DNA from: Marinomonas sp. SBI8L
Lineage (GTDB): Bacteria > Pseudomonadota > Gammaproteobacteria > Pseudomonadales > Marinomonadaceae
Reading direction: 5' to 3'
Assembly: GCF_001624705.1 (NCBI RefSeq)
Contig: NZ_JSEO01000002.1
Coordinates: forward strand, 124,001-188,000
Length of the DNA stretch: 64,000 nt
Of the stretch, positions 19,028 to 27,945 are shown piece after piece. A program made the translations under genes and the position numbers. Numbering within the stretch: position 1 is the stretch's first letter; the number at the start of each line of letters is the position of its first letter. The notes beneath the pieces were generated by a model. The model did not search any database. It saw only the letters and a program-made list of their open reading frames with translations, and was not told the origin of the DNA.

Positions 19028-19509
19028 TGTATAGAGAGGAGTTTGAGCTATCAGTGACAGAGGCTGTTTTATCATCAATTGCTAAGGCGAATAGATATTT
19101 TCAAACAGATATTAAGATGGTGAATATTAAATTTAATCAAAGGGGGTCTGCAGCAGGTACAGCCTATTTACAGCGACATGAGGTCAGATTTAATTATGAT
19201 ATGTATCTGCAAAATCCAAATGAGTTTTTGAAAACAGTTATACCTCATGAGGTTGCTCATATTTTTGTTTATCAATTGTATGGACCTAAAGTTAGGCCTC
19301 ATGGTAAAGAGTGGAAGAGCGTGATGCTTAATGTTTTCAACTTAATACCGAGTCGAACCCATAACTTTTCGGTTAAAGCGCCACTTAAGAGTTTTCTTTA
19401 TGAGTGTGACTGTATGGAACATGCTTTAACTATTAGACGGCACAACCGAATACTTAAAGGTAGTGAATATCAGTGCCGTAAATGCAAAGGAAAGTTGAGG
19501 GCAAAGTAA
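19027..19509 (+). CDS. sprT: SprT family zinc metalloprotease-like protein
   Basis: A 160-residue protein with the zinc site HEVAHIFVYQLYG (HExxH) and a following HGKEWKSVM His, then a C-terminal zinc ribbon (CDCMEH ... YQCRKCKGKL). This is the SprT/Spartan-like architecture; Spartan degrades DNA-protein crosslinks, while the bacterial role is less certain. The coupling to a RecQ helicase supports a DNA-repair link. Confidence 0.9.
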   Translation: MYREEFELSVTEAVLSSIAKANRYFQTDIKMVNIKFNQRGSAAGTAYLQRHEVRFNYDMYLQNPNEFLKTVIPHEVAHIFVYQLYGPKVRPHGKEWKSVMLNVFNLIPSRTHNFSVKAPLKSFLYECDCMEHALTIRRHNRILKGSEYQCRKCKGKLRAK

Positions 19510-19515
19510 ATTTAT

Positions 19516-19546
19516 CCTCATATCAAGAAGATATTAATTTGATATG
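19516..19546. repeat. Inverted repeat after sprT
   Basis: TCATATCAA and TTGATATGA form a perfect 9-bp inverted repeat separated by ~13 bases. There is no T-run; it may be an operator or a weak hairpin between sprT and the next small gene. Confidence 0.4.
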
Positions 19547-19604
19547 AATCATTATTAAGGTATTATCTTGGCAAAATTTATCGCTATGTTTGCTTGGAGA
19601 TGAT

Positions 19605-19757
19605 ATGAACAACACACTTAAACTTTTTGCTGGATTTGCTATGGGTTTAGCAACCGCTGTAATGGCTAATTTCGCGCCTATGATAGTGCCTGCAATGTTA
19701 GCTGTAATAGCCGCAGCTGTAATTATCGATTCTCTTGGAATCAACAAGCAAGCATAA
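19605..19757 (+). CDS. 50-residue hydrophobic small protein
   Basis: ATG 19605 follows a GGAGA ribosome site by 4-5 bases and opens a 50-codon frame. The product has two hydrophobic stretches (LKLFAGFAMGLATAVMANF and MIVPAMLAVIAAAVIIDSLG) with a short polar tail (NKQA), so it is probably a two-pass inner-membrane micro-protein. No family is recognised. It stands alone between sprT and ttcA. Confidence 0.6.
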   Translation: MNNTLKLFAGFAMGLATAVMANFAPMIVPAMLAVIAAAVIIDSLGINKQA

Positions 19758-19913
19758 TGCTTTTTAGGGCTAACTTAGTTAGCTCTATATATCCTTTCTA
19801 ATTCTCCCTTCGTAAAAATTTCTTTTTATTTCCCTAATAGATTCAATTAATTGGATGCGGTGGATTTGTTACTGTTGTAGAATGTCGCTATTTGTAATTA
19901 TGTGAAAGTAGCA

Positions 19914-20750
19914 ATGGATTTATCAACGAGCCCGAAAGAAAAAACAGAACTAAATAAGCTTCATAAGCGCTTAAGAAGGCAAACTGGACAAGCAATCGCT
20001 GACTTCAATATGATAGAAGATGATGACAAGGTCATGGTCTGCTTATCAGGCGGTAAAGATTCTTATACTATGTTGGAGATTCTTAGAAACCTCCAAGCAA
20101 GTGCTCCAATTGAATTTAGTATTGTTGCTGTTAATTTAGATCAAAAACAACCTGGTTTTCCTGAGCATATTTTACCTGAATACTTATCTTCAATTGGCGT
20201 TGATTTTCATATTCTAGAACGTGACACTTATAGTATCGTTAAAGAATTAGTGCCAGAAGGGAAGACGACCTGTGGTTTGTGCTCTCGCTTAAGGCGTGGT
20301 TCTTTATATGGCTTCGCAGATGAGATTGGTGCAACTAAAATTGCCCTTGGTCATCATAGAGATGACATATTAGAAACCTTGTTTTTGAATATGTTTTTTG
20401 GTGGAAAAATCAAGTCAATGCCACCTAAGTTGTTAAGTGATGATGGCCGTCATATGGTGATTAGGCCGTTAGCTTATTGTAAGGAAAAAGATATAGAGGC
20501 TTTTTCTGAGTTAAAAGAATACCCTATTATTCCTTGTAATCTTTGTGGCTCTCAAGAAAATTTACAGCGTCAAGTAATCAAAAATATGTTACAACAATGG
20601 GATAAAGAATACCCAGGCCGTACCGATACGCTTTTTACAAGTATGCAAAATATCGTACCATCGCATATGGCTGACACGAGTTTATTTGATTTTAAAGATT
20701 TATCTATTAGTCCTGATGCCTTAGATAAATTAAATATAATTTCACTATAG
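19914..20750 (+). CDS. ttcA: tRNA 2-thiocytidine biosynthesis protein TtcA
   Basis: TtcA thiolates cytidine 32 of some tRNAs with an Fe-S cluster and ATP. The PP-loop is [11 protein letters not shown], the paired cysteines are in [11 protein letters not shown], the [15 protein letters not shown] motif is intact and a late Cys motif (IPCNLCGSQ) is present. With start ATG 19914 the length is 278. GTG 19902 is in frame but the family N terminus supports 19914. Confidence 0.95.
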   Translation: MDLSTSPKEKTELNKLHKRLRRQTGQAIADFNMIEDDDKVMVCLSGGKDSYTMLEILRNLQASAPIEFSIVAVNLDQKQPGFPEHILPEYLSSIGVDFHILERDTYSIVKELVPEGKTTCGLCSRLRRGSLYGFADEIGATKIALGHHRDDILETLFLNMFFGGKIKSMPPKLLSDDGRHMVIRPLAYCKEKDIEAFSELKEYPIIPCNLCGSQENLQRQVIKNMLQQWDKEYPGRTDTLFTSMQNIVPSHMADTSLFDFKDLSISPDALDKLNIISL

Positions 20751-20759
20751 GATATATTG

Positions 20760-21311
20760 ATGAGTTTTAATAAATATGCAATTACATTTGCGCTTGGTTT
20801 GTTAAGTGTTGGAGCGAATGCATCCAGTGTTTCAGGTACATTATCTGACGATACGGCCAAATTAAATGCGTCTTTAAGTATTGATCCAATAGAAATAGAA
20901 GCAGGCGCCTTATATCTCTCTGAAGGTGGTAAGTCTGGTTATCTCGGTGTAATGATAGTTGATAAAGCAGATCCTATTGAAGTAGGTGTTGGTGCTAGAC
21001 TACGTGCTGTGGAAGGTGATTTAGGTGTAAATGACTCTGGTTATGCCATTGGATTAGGTGGTTACTACCGTTATATTATCCCACAAGCTAACCGTGTGAG
21101 CTTATATGCTTCTGGTTATTACTACCCTGGACTTTTTACCTATGGTGATATGAAAAGACAGCATGAGGCTGACCTAAGGGTTGAGTATTATGCAACACGT
21201 AATGCAAGAATTTACTTTAGCTATAGTGTTGTTAAGACAGAGTTTAATGATTATAGTGAGAAATATACATTAGATGAAGGTGTGCACTTTGGTGTAGCAG
21301 CTTATTTCTAA
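20760..21311 (+). CDS. YfaZ-like outer membrane protein
   Basis: A signal peptide (ITFALGLLSVGANA) precedes alternating hydrophobic/polar strands and a C-terminal aromatic residue (HFGVAAYF), the pattern of a small beta-barrel. The sequence GLGGYYRYIIP and the ENE of YfaZ-type proteins suggest the YfaZ family of unknown function. The length is 183. It is followed by a strong bidirectional terminator shared with apt. Confidence 0.7.
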   Translation: MSFNKYAITFALGLLSVGANASSVSGTLSDDTAKLNASLSIDPIEIEAGALYLSEGGKSGYLGVMIVDKADPIEVGVGARLRAVEGDLGVNDSGYAIGLGGYYRYIIPQANRVSLYASGYYYPGLFTYGDMKRQHEADLRVEYYATRNARIYFSYSVVKTEFNDYSEKYTLDEGVHFGVAAYF

Positions 21312-21332
21312 ACAAGCTTAGTTGATATCAAT

Positions 21333-21363
21333 AAAAAGGGCGCTAGATTAGCGCCCTTTTTTT
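21333..21363. terminator. Bidirectional intrinsic terminator
   Basis: A perfect GC-rich stem (AAAAGGGCGCT/AGCGCCCTTTT) with a short loop and A/T-runs on both sides serves the convergent yfaZ-like and apt genes. Confidence 0.92.
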
Positions 21364-21904
21364 ATTCACCTTCAAAGGCGCAAAGACTATAGACAGGTAT
21401 CTCTAAGTCGCTGATGATTTGACTGCCTTTCAAATCAGGTAGATCAATAATTGCCGCAACTTCCTTGATATTAGCGCCTTGTGATTTTAATAGGCTGATA
21501 GCAGCAGTCAGAGTGCCACCTGTAGCGATTAAATCATCAAAGAGTAATACTTGGTCGCCTTCAGATACAGCACCTTCTTGAATTTCTAACTCGGCCTCCC
21601 CATATTCCAAGGCATACTTTTGAGAAATTGTTGCACCAGGTAGTTTGCCTTTTTTTCTTACCAAAATTAATGGCTTCTGTAGCTCATAAGCGAGTATTGA
21701 AGCAATTAGAAAGCCACGTGCATCAATACATGCGATGTGACTAATATCGGTTGAAATGTATCTGTGAATATAAGCATCGACTACCATTCTCAAACCCTTA
21801 GGGTCTGAGAATATAGGTGTAATATCTCTAAAGCTGATCCCTTGTTTTGGCCAGTCTTCAACAGTTTGAATTAAAGATTTGATGTAAAAATCATCGTAAA
21901 GCAT
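21362..21904 (-). CDS. apt: Adenine phosphoribosyltransferase
   Basis: Apt converts adenine and PRPP to AMP. The PRPP-binding motif VLLFDDLIATGGT is intact, the N-terminal DWPKQGISFRDITPIF segment is diagnostic and the length is 180. It is the last gene of the hemN-fnr-apt run; the same order is known in Pseudomonas. The terminator overlaps its stop. Confidence 0.96.
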   Translation of the reverse strand: MLYDDFYIKSLIQTVEDWPKQGISFRDITPIFSDPKGLRMVVDAYIHRYISTDISHIACIDARGFLIASILAYELQKPLILVRKKGKLPGATISQKYALEYGEAELEIQEGAVSEGDQVLLFDDLIATGGTLTAAISLLKSQGANIKEVAAIIDLPDLKGSQIISDLEIPVYSLCAFEGE

Positions 21905-21925
21905 TATATCGCCTTGTATTAGCTA

Positions 21926-22687
21926 TCAAATACTTTCAATTTTATCACAATCTTCTGACATGCCGATTAGTTTTTGCATTTGATCTAGGTCGATAATGCT
22001 AATTTCTTTACCGTCTACTTGGATCATGCCGTTTTTTTGGAATCGAGTAATGACTCGACTAACGGTTTCAACAGCTAAACCTAAATAGTTGCCAATTTCA
22101 CCTCGTGACATAGCAAGTCTAAATGATGTGGCAGAGTAGCCACGCTTTTTAAAGCGAGCGCTTAAGTTAAGTAGTAGGGAGGCAACTTTCTCATCAGCAT
22201 TTTTCTTGCCAAGTAACACCATCATTTGTTGGTCGTCACAGATCTTACGGCTCATTACTTTAAAGAGCTGATGCTTAAGAGTTGGAATTTGCTCAGAAAG
22301 CTGCTCCAAATGAGAAAATGGGATTTCACAAACCGTTGTTGTCTCGAGAGCTTTTGCAGAAACTGGGTAAATGTTTTTATCGATACCGCTTAGGCCAAGT
22401 AATTCGCTTGGGCAATAAAAGCCAGTAATTTGTTCTTCACCAGAATTAGTAATGTTAAAGGTTTTTAGTGTACCTGTTCTTACTGCATACACAGACTCAA
22501 ATTCGTCTCCCTGACGAAATAAGATGTCTCCTTTTTTCAAAGGTTTTTTACGTTCAATGATCTGATCTAATCGATTCACATCGTCATCAGCTAAAGAAAT
22601 TGGCAGGCAAAGCGCGCTTAGACTGCAATTTTGACATTGAGATGTAAGCTTGCTGTTAAATCGAGCGTTGTTAAGAGCTACAGACAT
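21926..22687 (-). CDS. fnr: Fnr/Anr-type oxygen-sensing transcription regulator
   Basis: The protein has 253 residues. N-terminal cysteines at ~18, 21 and 27 (CQNCSLSALC) plus a fourth in GFYCPSELL (~111) match the [4Fe-4S] ligand set of Fnr/Anr. The cyclic-nucleotide-type fold follows, and the HTH contains ETVSR, whose E, S and R read TTGAT half-sites. It should activate microaerobic genes when oxygen falls, including hemN and probably the cbb3 operon. It lies 29 bases downstream of hemN. Confidence 0.95.
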   Translation of the reverse strand: MSVALNNARFNSKLTSQCQNCSLSALCLPISLADDDVNRLDQIIERKKPLKKGDILFRQGDEFESVYAVRTGTLKTFNITNSGEEQITGFYCPSELLGLSGIDKNIYPVSAKALETTTVCEIPFSHLEQLSEQIPTLKHQLFKVMSRKICDDQQMMVLLGKKNADEKVASLLLNLSARFKKRGYSATSFRLAMSRGEIGNYLGLAVETVSRVITRFQKNGMIQVDGKEISIIDLDQMQKLIGMSEDCDKIESI

Positions 22688-22716
22688 AATGATCTCCCTG
22701 AACTTGATCTATGTTT

Positions 22717-24084
22717 CTAAATTACTTTAGAGTATGAAATTACGTTATTTAAATATTTATCAAAAGTCATGCAAATGCAGCGGATTAAAAGTCTTCCTGA
22801 GTCAGTTACCTTAATATGGAGGTTTGGCTCATTTGTTAACTCAATAATGCTGTCTTCTTCTAGTTTTCTAAGTTCTGATAGTTCATTTTTAAAGTAATTT
22901 GAAAATACAATATTAAACTCACTCTCTACATCACTTGAATCTAGTTCAAAGTTGCAAATTAAAGACATAATTACCTTATGTCTTATTTGGTCGTCACGAT
23001 TACTCATGTATCCCTTCATAATCGCTAACTGGCCGTTTTCAATGCTTTTGCGATAATCTTTTGTTGCCGTATGGTTTTGAACATATGTATTACCTATTTG
23101 GCTAATGGCTGATGTGCCGAAAGCCAATAGGTCACAGTTTGCATGTGTCGTATATCCTTGGAAATTCCGTTTCAACTCTCCTTTATTTTGTGCTTGTGCC
23201 AACGCATCCTTGGGTTTGGCAAAATGATCCATTCCTATGTATTGATAGCCCGCACTGGTAAGCATATCTATGCATAATTTAAGAATGGCTAATTTAGTAT
23301 CTGTGTCTGGTAATTGATCTTCTGGAATCTGTCTTTGTGAGGCAAAACGCTTAGGTAAGTGTGCATAGTTAAATACCGATATCCTATCTGGGTCAAGTTC
23401 GATGACTTGGTTTAGCGTTTGCTTAAAACTTTCTACACTCTGATATGGGAGTCCATAAATAAGGTCAAAGTTTATTGAATGATAGCCAAGTTGACGGCTA
23501 TGCTGCATTAGGCTGTCGATTAGCTCATAGCTTTGTATGCGGTTAATGGTTGTTTGAACTCTTTTATCAAAATCTTGAATGCCGAAGCTTAGTCGGTTAA
23601 ACCCTAATTCTCGAAGAGCTTCTAGTTTTTCTAGGCTTACTTCTCTTGGGTCAACCTCAATGCTGTATTCACCTTTGTCATCAGGTAGCAGGTTAAATTC
23701 TTGCTTGATATAGCTGATTAGTTTTTTGAAGGCTTCAACTGATAAAAAAGTAGGTGTGCCGCCACCAAAATGAAGTTGTTGAACTTCTCTTTCGTTGCTA
23801 AGCATCAAGGACTTTAATCTGATTTCTTCGATTAAAAGCTCTAAATATTCATCACCCTTTTTGTAATTTGATGTGATGACTTTGTTGCAAGCACAGTAAT
23901 AGCAAAGCTTTGCGCAGTAGGGTACATGGAAGTAAAGGCTCAACGGCTTGTTTGAAGGCGTAAGCATTTCTTCAATTAATGAAAGTTTGCTAATACTGCT
24001 ATTGAATTGGGGTGCAGTAGGGTAAGAGGTATATCTAGGACCCGAAATATTATATTTTTGAATGAGTTGTGTATTCCAGAGCAT
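22717..24084 (-). CDS. hemN: Oxygen-independent coproporphyrinogen III oxidase
   Basis: A radical-SAM enzyme of 455 residues converting coproporphyrinogen III to protoporphyrinogen IX without oxygen. The CxxxCxxC cluster is in HVPYCAKLCYYCACN, and GGGTPTFLS and the SFGIQDFDKRVQ motif are present. It is the first gene of the hemN-fnr-apt set and has an Fnr-type box upstream. Confidence 0.97.
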   Translation of the reverse strand: MLWNTQLIQKYNISGPRYTSYPTAPQFNSSISKLSLIEEMLTPSNKPLSLYFHVPYCAKLCYYCACNKVITSNYKKGDEYLELLIEEIRLKSLMLSNEREVQQLHFGGGTPTFLSVEAFKKLISYIKQEFNLLPDDKGEYSIEVDPREVSLEKLEALRELGFNRLSFGIQDFDKRVQTTINRIQSYELIDSLMQHSRQLGYHSINFDLIYGLPYQSVESFKQTLNQVIELDPDRISVFNYAHLPKRFASQRQIPEDQLPDTDTKLAILKLCIDMLTSAGYQYIGMDHFAKPKDALAQAQNKGELKRNFQGYTTHANCDLLAFGTSAISQIGNTYVQNHTATKDYRKSIENGQLAIMKGYMSNRDDQIRHKVIMSLICNFELDSSDVESEFNIVFSNYFKNELSELRKLEEDSIIELTNEPNLHIKVTDSGRLLIRCICMTFDKYLNNVISYSKVI

Positions 24085-24140
24085 CTAAACGTCCTATTAA
24101 AAATTCTTATAGTATTTTAACTGCTAAGGAGATTTAAAAA

Positions 24141-24154
24141 TTGATATATGTCAG
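24141..24154 (-). promoter_or_regulatory. Putative Fnr/Anr box upstream of hemN
   Basis: On the minus strand the site reads CTGACATATATCAA, one base from TTGAC-N4-ATCAA. A TAAAAT -10-like hexamer (24119-24114) lies about 31 bases closer to hemN, the spacing expected of a class II Fnr promoter centred at -41.5. Confidence 0.65.
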
Positions 24155-24186
24155 TCTTTTGGTTGGCGTGTTTTATAAATATAGCG

Positions 24187-24870
24187 CTATCGAGTAAATA
24201 CGTCTTGTATTAAGTTTTGGAAAAAAGGAAATGTCCATACGGCGTAAATGAGCATAAAGATTCCACTGACAGTATTTAGGTGATACTGCTTCCAGCTATC
24301 TTTTAGGCTTTTACTGAAAATTCCAGTTGCTAGCATAGCAGGCATGGTCCCAAGGCCAAAAGCAAGCATAAGTATAATTGCTTCTAGTGGCGTTGATCTT
24401 GCTGAAATCCAGATTAGGCTTGAATAAACGAGGCCACAAGGAAGCCAGCCCCATACGAAACCTGCTAAAAATGCCTGTTTACGAGTTCTGATGGGTAATA
24501 GTTTTTTGGCAAAAGGCGAGATATATTGCCAGCCAAACGACCCAAGCTTTTCAACTTTGAGTATTAATTGCGACTGTTTTAGGAGATAAAGCCCCATTAA
24601 GAAAAGAACTGTTGCAGCTATGGTTCTTAGTGCATAGCTTGCGCTTTCATAATAATCTGTAAAAGACTGGAAAAAAAAACTAAAGATAAGCGCTAAAATT
24701 GTATAGCTAGTAATTCGACCTAGATTATAGTTTAGTTGGGTTGTAAATAAGCCTTTGTTGCTAGATGTGTTGAAAGATAAGGCGCTTATAATTCCGCCAC
24801 ACATTCCAAAGCAGTGACCAGCGCCGGCAAGGCCAATTAAAAAGGCGGTTAGGAGATCAAATTGGCTCAT
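24187..24870 (-). CDS. TauE/SafE-like membrane protein of the cco assembly cluster
   Basis: A 227-residue polytopic protein with about six membrane segments and the AGHCFGMCGGIISAL start motif, also FVWGWLPCGLVYSSL. This is the 'urease accessory/sulfite exporter-like' DsbD-type membrane family found next to ccoS in many proteobacteria and implicated in cbb3 copper or redox maturation. Its start overlaps the ccoS stop (ATGA). Confidence 0.85.
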   Translation of the reverse strand: MSQFDLLTAFLIGLAGAGHCFGMCGGIISALSFNTSSNKGLFTTQLNYNLGRITSYTILALIFSFFFQSFTDYYESASYALRTIAATVLFLMGLYLLKQSQLILKVEKLGSFGWQYISPFAKKLLPIRTRKQAFLAGFVWGWLPCGLVYSSLIWISARSTPLEAIILMLAFGLGTMPAMLATGIFSKSLKDSWKQYHLNTVSGIFMLIYAVWTFPFFQNLIQDVFTR

Positions 24871-25025
24871 TTTTCTTTATCGTTATCATCTTCTTCAAAG
24901 AGAATTCTTTGACCTTCGCGGTCAAGGTCTTCAAATTGGTCTTTTTTTACAGCCCAAGTAAAAATAGCAACAGCAATAAAAACAAAGACTGCTGCGATAG
25001 GAATTAGCAGGTATAAGCTTTCCAT
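24867..25025 (-). CDS. ccoS: cbb3 oxidase maturation protein CcoS
   Basis: A 52-residue micro-protein preceded by GGAGAAAAA. One N-terminal membrane helix (LYLLIPIAAVFVFIAVAIFTW) is followed by an acidic tail (DQFEDLDREGQRILFEED), the typical CcoS pattern. CcoS is needed for cofactor insertion into cbb3 oxidase. It lies between ccoI and the TauE/SafE gene and overlaps the latter. Confidence 0.92.
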   Translation of the reverse strand: MESLYLLIPIAAVFVFIAVAIFTWAVKKDQFEDLDREGQRILFEEDDNDKEK

Positions 25026-25040
25026 TTTTTCTCCAACAAA

Positions 25041-27419
25041 TTATCTAGATAATCGACTAGCATTAAGTGCGACGAGTAAAGAGCTAAGAGCCATACCTAT
25101 CGCTGCAGCCCAAGCCGGAACATAGCCTAGAATTGCAGCAGGTAACATGATGGCGTTATAGCTAGCTGCCCAAAACAAATTCTGTTTTATGATGATTTGG
25201 CATTTCTTAGCTAGCTTTATCGAATGATTAATTGTTTCAATTTGGCTATTTATTAAGACAGCATCAGCATGGATTTTTGCCAGATCAGAGCTTGCGGCCA
25301 TGGCAATAGAGGTGTTTGCTCCAGCAAGAGAGGGTACATCATTTAATCCATCTCCCACCATTAATATGTTAGCTTTGTCTTTTTGTGTGTTGATCCATTG
25401 CCATTTTTCTTCTGGTGAAACTTGGCACTTAAAATGATCAAACTTTTCTGGTTTTAAAACTGATCTTGCTGATTCACTTGTATCACCAGTTAGCAAGCTC
25501 ACTTGAATCTTATTGTTTCTTAGATCGCTTATTGCTTCTTGGCAATGAGGTCTTAGTCTGTCTTGTAGATAGATGGTTCCAATGACACCAGTATTTTCTT
25601 TAGCTAAATATAAGGTTAACCCAGTAAATTCAGAAGGGCTTGTTTTTATATTCTTGCTCAAGCTAGAAACAAACTTTAAGTTACCTAAAAGGTAACGCTC
25701 ACCATTTATTTTTCCTTCGACGCCTAAGCCTGTGTGATTAATTATATCCTCAGCTTGAATAGGCGATGACTGTCTAAATGCTTTTGCGATTGGGTGAATT
25801 GACTCTCTTTCAAGTGCGCTTGCTATTTGAAGACAAAACGTATCATCAGTAGAGTCAATATGACTAATATCGAACTGACCATGGGTGAGTGTGCCTGTTT
25901 TATCGAATATTATGTGACTGCATTTTGCAAGTGACTCAATTACGTGGCCACGTGTGACTAATAATCCAAATTCTTTTAGCTTATTTGTTGCTGATGTGAG
26001 TGCGACTGGCGTCGCTAAAGAAAGTGCGCATGGGCATGTTACAACCAATACACTAATCATTATCCAATAGGCCTCATCTGAGCCTGCAAGTGTCCAACCT
26101 ATAAATGTTAAGCTTGCACAAATGAGTACAAGAATGACGAAATAATGAGCTACATTGTCAGCAATCTTTGCTATTTTAGGCTTTTCACTTAACGCTCTAT
26201 CTGTAAGTCGTTCGATTGCAGCTGCTCGTGTTTGTTTGCCAATAGCAGAAACTAGTATTTCAATATTTTGTTCAACATTTATGGTTTGAGCAACCACATT
26301 ATCACCAACAGCTTTGGTGATAGGGAGATATTCTCCTGTTAGGCTTGATTCATCAATGCTGGTGCTACCTTTAGAAATGACGCCATCTACAGGGATATTT
26401 TCACCTGATTTTATCAATATGGTGTCACCGAGTGATATTTTGCTTAACGGGATTTCTTTTACGGGTTCGTTTTCTTTAATTAACCAGGCGCTTGATAGTT
26501 CTTGTTGGTTACGGTTATTGCTATAAGATTTATGTCTTGCTGCTTCTTCTAAAAAACGACCTAATAGTAGGAAGAAGGTGAACATTGTGACTGAGTCAAA
26601 ATAAACATGTCCAGTCTTACTAAGCATTGAATATATGCTAGCAGTGTATGCAAGTCCTATCCCCAGGGAGACGGGCAAATCCATTGTAAAGTGACGTGTT
26701 TTTAAATCCCTTAGGGCGGCTTTAAAGAAAGGGAAGCCTGAATATAAAACTACAGGTGTGGCAAATGCAAAACTTAGCCAACTTATTAAAGTTTTAAGGC
26801 TTTGGTCCATACCTTGAATGTCACCAGCATAAAGTGCTATGGCACTCATCATTACCTGCATCATACCAACGCCCGCTACACCAAGGCGTATAATGGATGT
26901 TTTTTTAGCTTTTTTGATATCTATATCGGTTTGGTCTGCACGATAAGGGCTTGCCTGATAGCCAAGAAGTTGTACTTCTTTTGCAATATCAGTGATATCA
27001 ATTTTTTTTGGTTGCCATTCAAGAGTGGCTAAAGAGGTGCTTAAATTAATATGAATACTAGAAATGCCTTCAAGTTGTTGAAGTCTAGTTTCAATTAGCC
27101 AAGCGCAGGCTGCACAAGTCATGCCTTTAAGGCTAATTTGAATATGATGAATATTACCGTTCTCAAAAACATATAAAGGATAGAGATCTGGGTCTTTGAT
27201 TAATGAGAACTTATTGTCTAGCTCGGATGTGTTTTGAGCGTTTTGAGCTTTTTCGGTTCGATGTTGATAGTAGTTGCTTAAATCTGCACCTTGAATAAAC
27301 TCTGCAATGGCTTGGCATCCATAGCAACAGAAATCGACAACTTGGTTGTCGATTTCACTTTGGATATTTAGGTCTTTCGGGACGTCTTCACCGCAATGGT
27401 AGCAAGGCTTTTGACTCAT
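25041..27419 (-). CDS. ccoI: Copper-translocating P-type ATPase CcoI/FixI
   Basis: A 792-residue P1B-ATPase. N-terminal cysteines (CYHCGEDVP; CCYGCQAI) precede a heavy-metal domain (MTCAACAWLIE). Membrane helices carry the CPC transport motif (VVTCPCALSLATP); the phosphorylated Asp is in DKTGTLTHG, and the hinge GDGLNDVPSLAGA is intact. It supplies copper for cbb3 oxidase assembly. Its start overlaps the ccoH stop. Confidence 0.95.
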   Translation of the reverse strand: MSQKPCYHCGEDVPKDLNIQSEIDNQVVDFCCYGCQAIAEFIQGADLSNYYQHRTEKAQNAQNTSELDNKFSLIKDPDLYPLYVFENGNIHHIQISLKGMTCAACAWLIETRLQQLEGISSIHINLSTSLATLEWQPKKIDITDIAKEVQLLGYQASPYRADQTDIDIKKAKKTSIIRLGVAGVGMMQVMMSAIALYAGDIQGMDQSLKTLISWLSFAFATPVVLYSGFPFFKAALRDLKTRHFTMDLPVSLGIGLAYTASIYSMLSKTGHVYFDSVTMFTFFLLLGRFLEEAARHKSYSNNRNQQELSSAWLIKENEPVKEIPLSKISLGDTILIKSGENIPVDGVISKGSTSIDESSLTGEYLPITKAVGDNVVAQTINVEQNIEILVSAIGKQTRAAAIERLTDRALSEKPKIAKIADNVAHYFVILVLICASLTFIGWTLAGSDEAYWIMISVLVVTCPCALSLATPVALTSATNKLKEFGLLVTRGHVIESLAKCSHIIFDKTGTLTHGQFDISHIDSTDDTFCLQIASALERESIHPIAKAFRQSSPIQAEDIINHTGLGVEGKINGERYLLGNLKFVSSLSKNIKTSPSEFTGLTLYLAKENTGVIGTIYLQDRLRPHCQEAISDLRNNKIQVSLLTGDTSESARSVLKPEKFDHFKCQVSPEEKWQWINTQKDKANILMVGDGLNDVPSLAGANTSIAMAASSDLAKIHADAVLINSQIETINHSIKLAKKCQIIIKQNLFWAASYNAIMLPAAILGYVPAWAAAIGMALSSLLVALNASRLSR

Positions 27420-27892
27420 AATTTAAATTGAGCGTAATTAGAATCAGTAAGATTTAATCTTGCGCCAATTTGCCAGCCAACAGCTGATTCCAAGTATAAA
27501 TTCCAAATGCCTGAAATAGATTTTTTGAGGTTGCCTCTATATTGATTATCGGCAATACGATTTAAGGTCAAGGTGAAATCTTTATCCGAAATAGCCGAGT
27601 TAAAAAAGTTAAGTGTTAGGGTTTCTTCTTGAGCATTTTGACTCGTTAGAATAACTTCGCCAGTGGTGTTATCAATAACAATTGAAGCTCCGATATTAAG
27701 CTCGGTGGCCAGGTTACGTTTATCTAAAACTGTGTTAATACCTAGGCCTTCTTTATAGTAGTTGTCAACGACCATGTCATTGGGTGAGTTTAAAGCATAT
27801 GAAATTTGTATTACGGCAACAAACATAGAGCTTACAGGAATAGCTATAACAAACCAGGGCCAAAACTGTTTATACCAAGGGGTCGGTTTCAC
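27416..27892 (-). CDS. ccoH: cbb3 oxidase assembly protein CcoH/FixH
   Basis: The protein has 158 residues. One N-terminal membrane anchor (WPWFVIAIPVSSMFVAVIQI) with a Trp/Pro-rich start, then a periplasmic beta domain containing NDMVVDNYYKEGLGIN. This NYYK motif is typical of FixH. It stabilises assembly intermediates of cbb3 oxidase and overlaps ccoI. Confidence 0.9.
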   Translation of the reverse strand: MKPTPWYKQFWPWFVIAIPVSSMFVAVIQISYALNSPNDMVVDNYYKEGLGINTVLDKRNLATELNIGASIVIDNTTGEVILTSQNAQEETLTLNFFNSAISDKDFTLTLNRIADNQYRGNLKKSISGIWNLYLESAVGWQIGARLNLTDSNYAQFKL

Positions 27893-27911
27893 TTAAAATT
27901 TTCCTCTCATT

Positions 27912-27933
27912 AAGGTGCCCAAAAGGGCACCTT
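27912..27933. repeat. Hairpin between ccoG and ccoH
   Basis: A perfect 9-bp stem (AAGGTGCCC/GGGCACCTT) with an AAAA loop lies in the 53-base ccoG-ccoH gap. On the transcribed (minus) strand no T-run follows, so it is a partial terminator or processing element at best. Confidence 0.6.
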
Positions 27934-27945
27934 TGTTTAAGTGTG

